Source: Verrucomicrobiales bacterium
GTDB lineage: Bacteria; Verrucomicrobiota; Verrucomicrobiia; Limisphaerales; UBA1096
Length of the DNA: 7,191 nucleotides
Assembly (NCBI GenBank): GCA_011523195.1
Contig: WTHH01000297.1
Coordinates: 1 to 7,191 of the forward strand
Direction: 5' to 3'
Below are positions 6,581-7,191 of the stretch, one piece after another. The notes below the pieces were generated by a model. That model had not been told where the DNA came from. It made no database searches and saw only the letters and a program-made list of their open reading frames with translations. How positions within the stretch are numbered: the first letter of the stretch is position 1; every line of letters starts with the position of its first letter. The translations under genes and the position numbers were made by a program.

Positions 6581-7191
6581 CAGGGAACGGTCTTGAGGGT
6601 GCGCACATCGAGCAGCGGCAGCGAGGGCCAACGGGGATCGACCGCTTCCACACCGGTCAGGATCACCTTGCGATTTCGCAGCATGTTCATCAGCCGTTCA
6701 AACGTGATCGGCTCCTCTTCGTCATCCGCCACTTTCAGCGGGGTTTCGTCTGACGAGAACAGGTAATTCAGAGTGCGGCCTTTTTCGTCCACCAATTCGT
6801 AGCGGCTCGGGGCGCGGGGGCTTCGGAAGAACCGGCGCTTGATTTTGCCTTCGCGTGTGACGATGCGCGGTGGTGGGACTGGCAGTTCCTTTTTCGTGGT
6901 GACGGGTGCGGGATCCGGCTTGATTTCCTCGGCGTCCTCCGGATTGCCGGCCGGTGGTTTGTTTGTGTCCGCACCCTCCTCCACGACGACCACCTCGGGC
7001 TCCGGAACATCCGGCATGTCGTTGGTCGTGGGCGCCTCCGTGGTCTTAGTGGTTTCAGCCGTTTCAGTCTTTTCGGTTGAGACCTCTGTGGTGGCGGTTT
7101 CTTCGGTTGATTCCGTGTTGGCTGGTTTTTCCTCGGTGGTCTCGGTCACCTCAGTGGTTTCTTCGTTCGTTTCTTCCACCTTTTCCGTCGA
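6580..7191 (-). CDS. Thr/Glu-rich protein with small C-terminal globular domain (5' truncated by window)
   Basis: The frame is open from the window edge to the TGA at 6582-6580 (203 residues visible). The in-frame GTG at 7179 is not a convincing start, because the same low-complexity composition continues past it to the edge. The first 57 visible residues are almost entirely Thr, Glu, Ser, Lys and Ala in short ETTE/TEET-type units, followed by a Pro/Asp/Glu-rich linker. From about residue 107 (RIVTREGKIKRRFF) a compact domain begins: APSRYELVDEKGRTLNYLF, VILTGVEAVDPRWP, LLDVRTL. This resembles the small SH3/OB-like domains I associate with verrucomicrobial envelope proteins, where a 'restore from citation' pattern of substrate text and VTGxExxDxRWP recurs. 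The unseen N terminus may hold a signal peptide or SH3 repeats. The role is unknown. Its stop overlaps the folD start, implying co-translation. Confidence 0.75.
   Translation of the reverse strand, partial: STEKVEETNEETTEVTETTEEKPANTESTEETATTEVSTEKTETAETTKTTEAPTTNDMPDVPEPEVVVVEEGADTNKPPAGNPEDAEEIKPDPAPVTTKKELPVPPPRIVTREGKIKRRFFRSPRAPSRYELVDEKGRTLNYLFSSDETPLKVADDEEEPITFERLMNMLRNRKVILTGVEAVDPRWPSLPLLDVRTLKTVP
7021..7191 (-). repeat. degenerate tandem repeat encoding Thr/Glu-rich tract
   Basis: The DNA repeats short units of the type GGTTTCTTCGGTT / GTGGTTTCTTC on the plus strand, encoding ETTE-like units on the minus strand. Units are imperfect and vary in length. The tract reaches the window edge, so its full extent is not visible. 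Confidence 0.6.

Noticed and set aside
1..7191. CRISPR array, tRNA, transposase or phage genes
   Set aside because: No regularly spaced direct repeats, cloverleaf-like segments, or recombinase or phage motifs were seen on either strand.

Overview
The window looks like chromosomal DNA of a PVC-group bacterium, most likely a Verrucomicrobiota member. The main reason is the pair of genes at the left end: a large secreted DUF1549/DUF1553 (PSD1) protein followed directly by a Tat-exported DUF1501 protein. This pair is greatly expanded in Planctomycetota and Verrucomicrobiota. The Thr/Glu-rich envelope-type protein at the right end fits the same lineage. Taxonomy is inferred from protein families only; there is no rRNA or marker phylogeny here.

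Layout. (1) 1-3055, plus strand, high GC: the 3' part of a PSD1 gene, then a complete DUF1501 gene starting 2 bp after it. (2) 3056-5185, visibly lower GC (by eye about half G+C, against roughly 60% around it): a saccharopine dehydrogenase-like oxidoreductase on the plus strand and a LicA/choline kinase-like phosphotransferase on the minus strand. They are convergent and their stop codons overlap. (3) 5219-7191, minus strand, high GC again: a tightly packed set read right to left, namely a 5'-truncated Thr/Glu-rich protein, folD (its ATG overlaps the previous stop as TGATG), and a DUF6941-like gene (its ATG directly follows the folD stop as TAAATG). The phosphotransferase gene follows on the same strand after a 33 bp gap.

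How the genes may work together. The PSD1 and DUF1501 proteins are expected to act outside the cytoplasm as a pair; their biochemical role is not established. FolD is the folate one-carbon enzyme and the only confident housekeeping gene. The oxidoreductase and phosphotransferase look like a separate metabolic pair or an acquired segment; no shared pathway can be proved from sequence.

The most unusual signal is a repeated perfect palindrome, GCTTGGCCAAGC, which extends to 16 bp in one copy. It occurs four times in 7.2 kb, always in a place that tolerates insertion: an interdomain linker (twice), the end of a signal peptide, and a short intergenic gap. It resembles a highly iterated palindrome family, comparable in kind to cyanobacterial HIP1. 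No CRISPR array, transposase, tRNA, rRNA or integrase was seen. The largest gap between genes is 67 bp.
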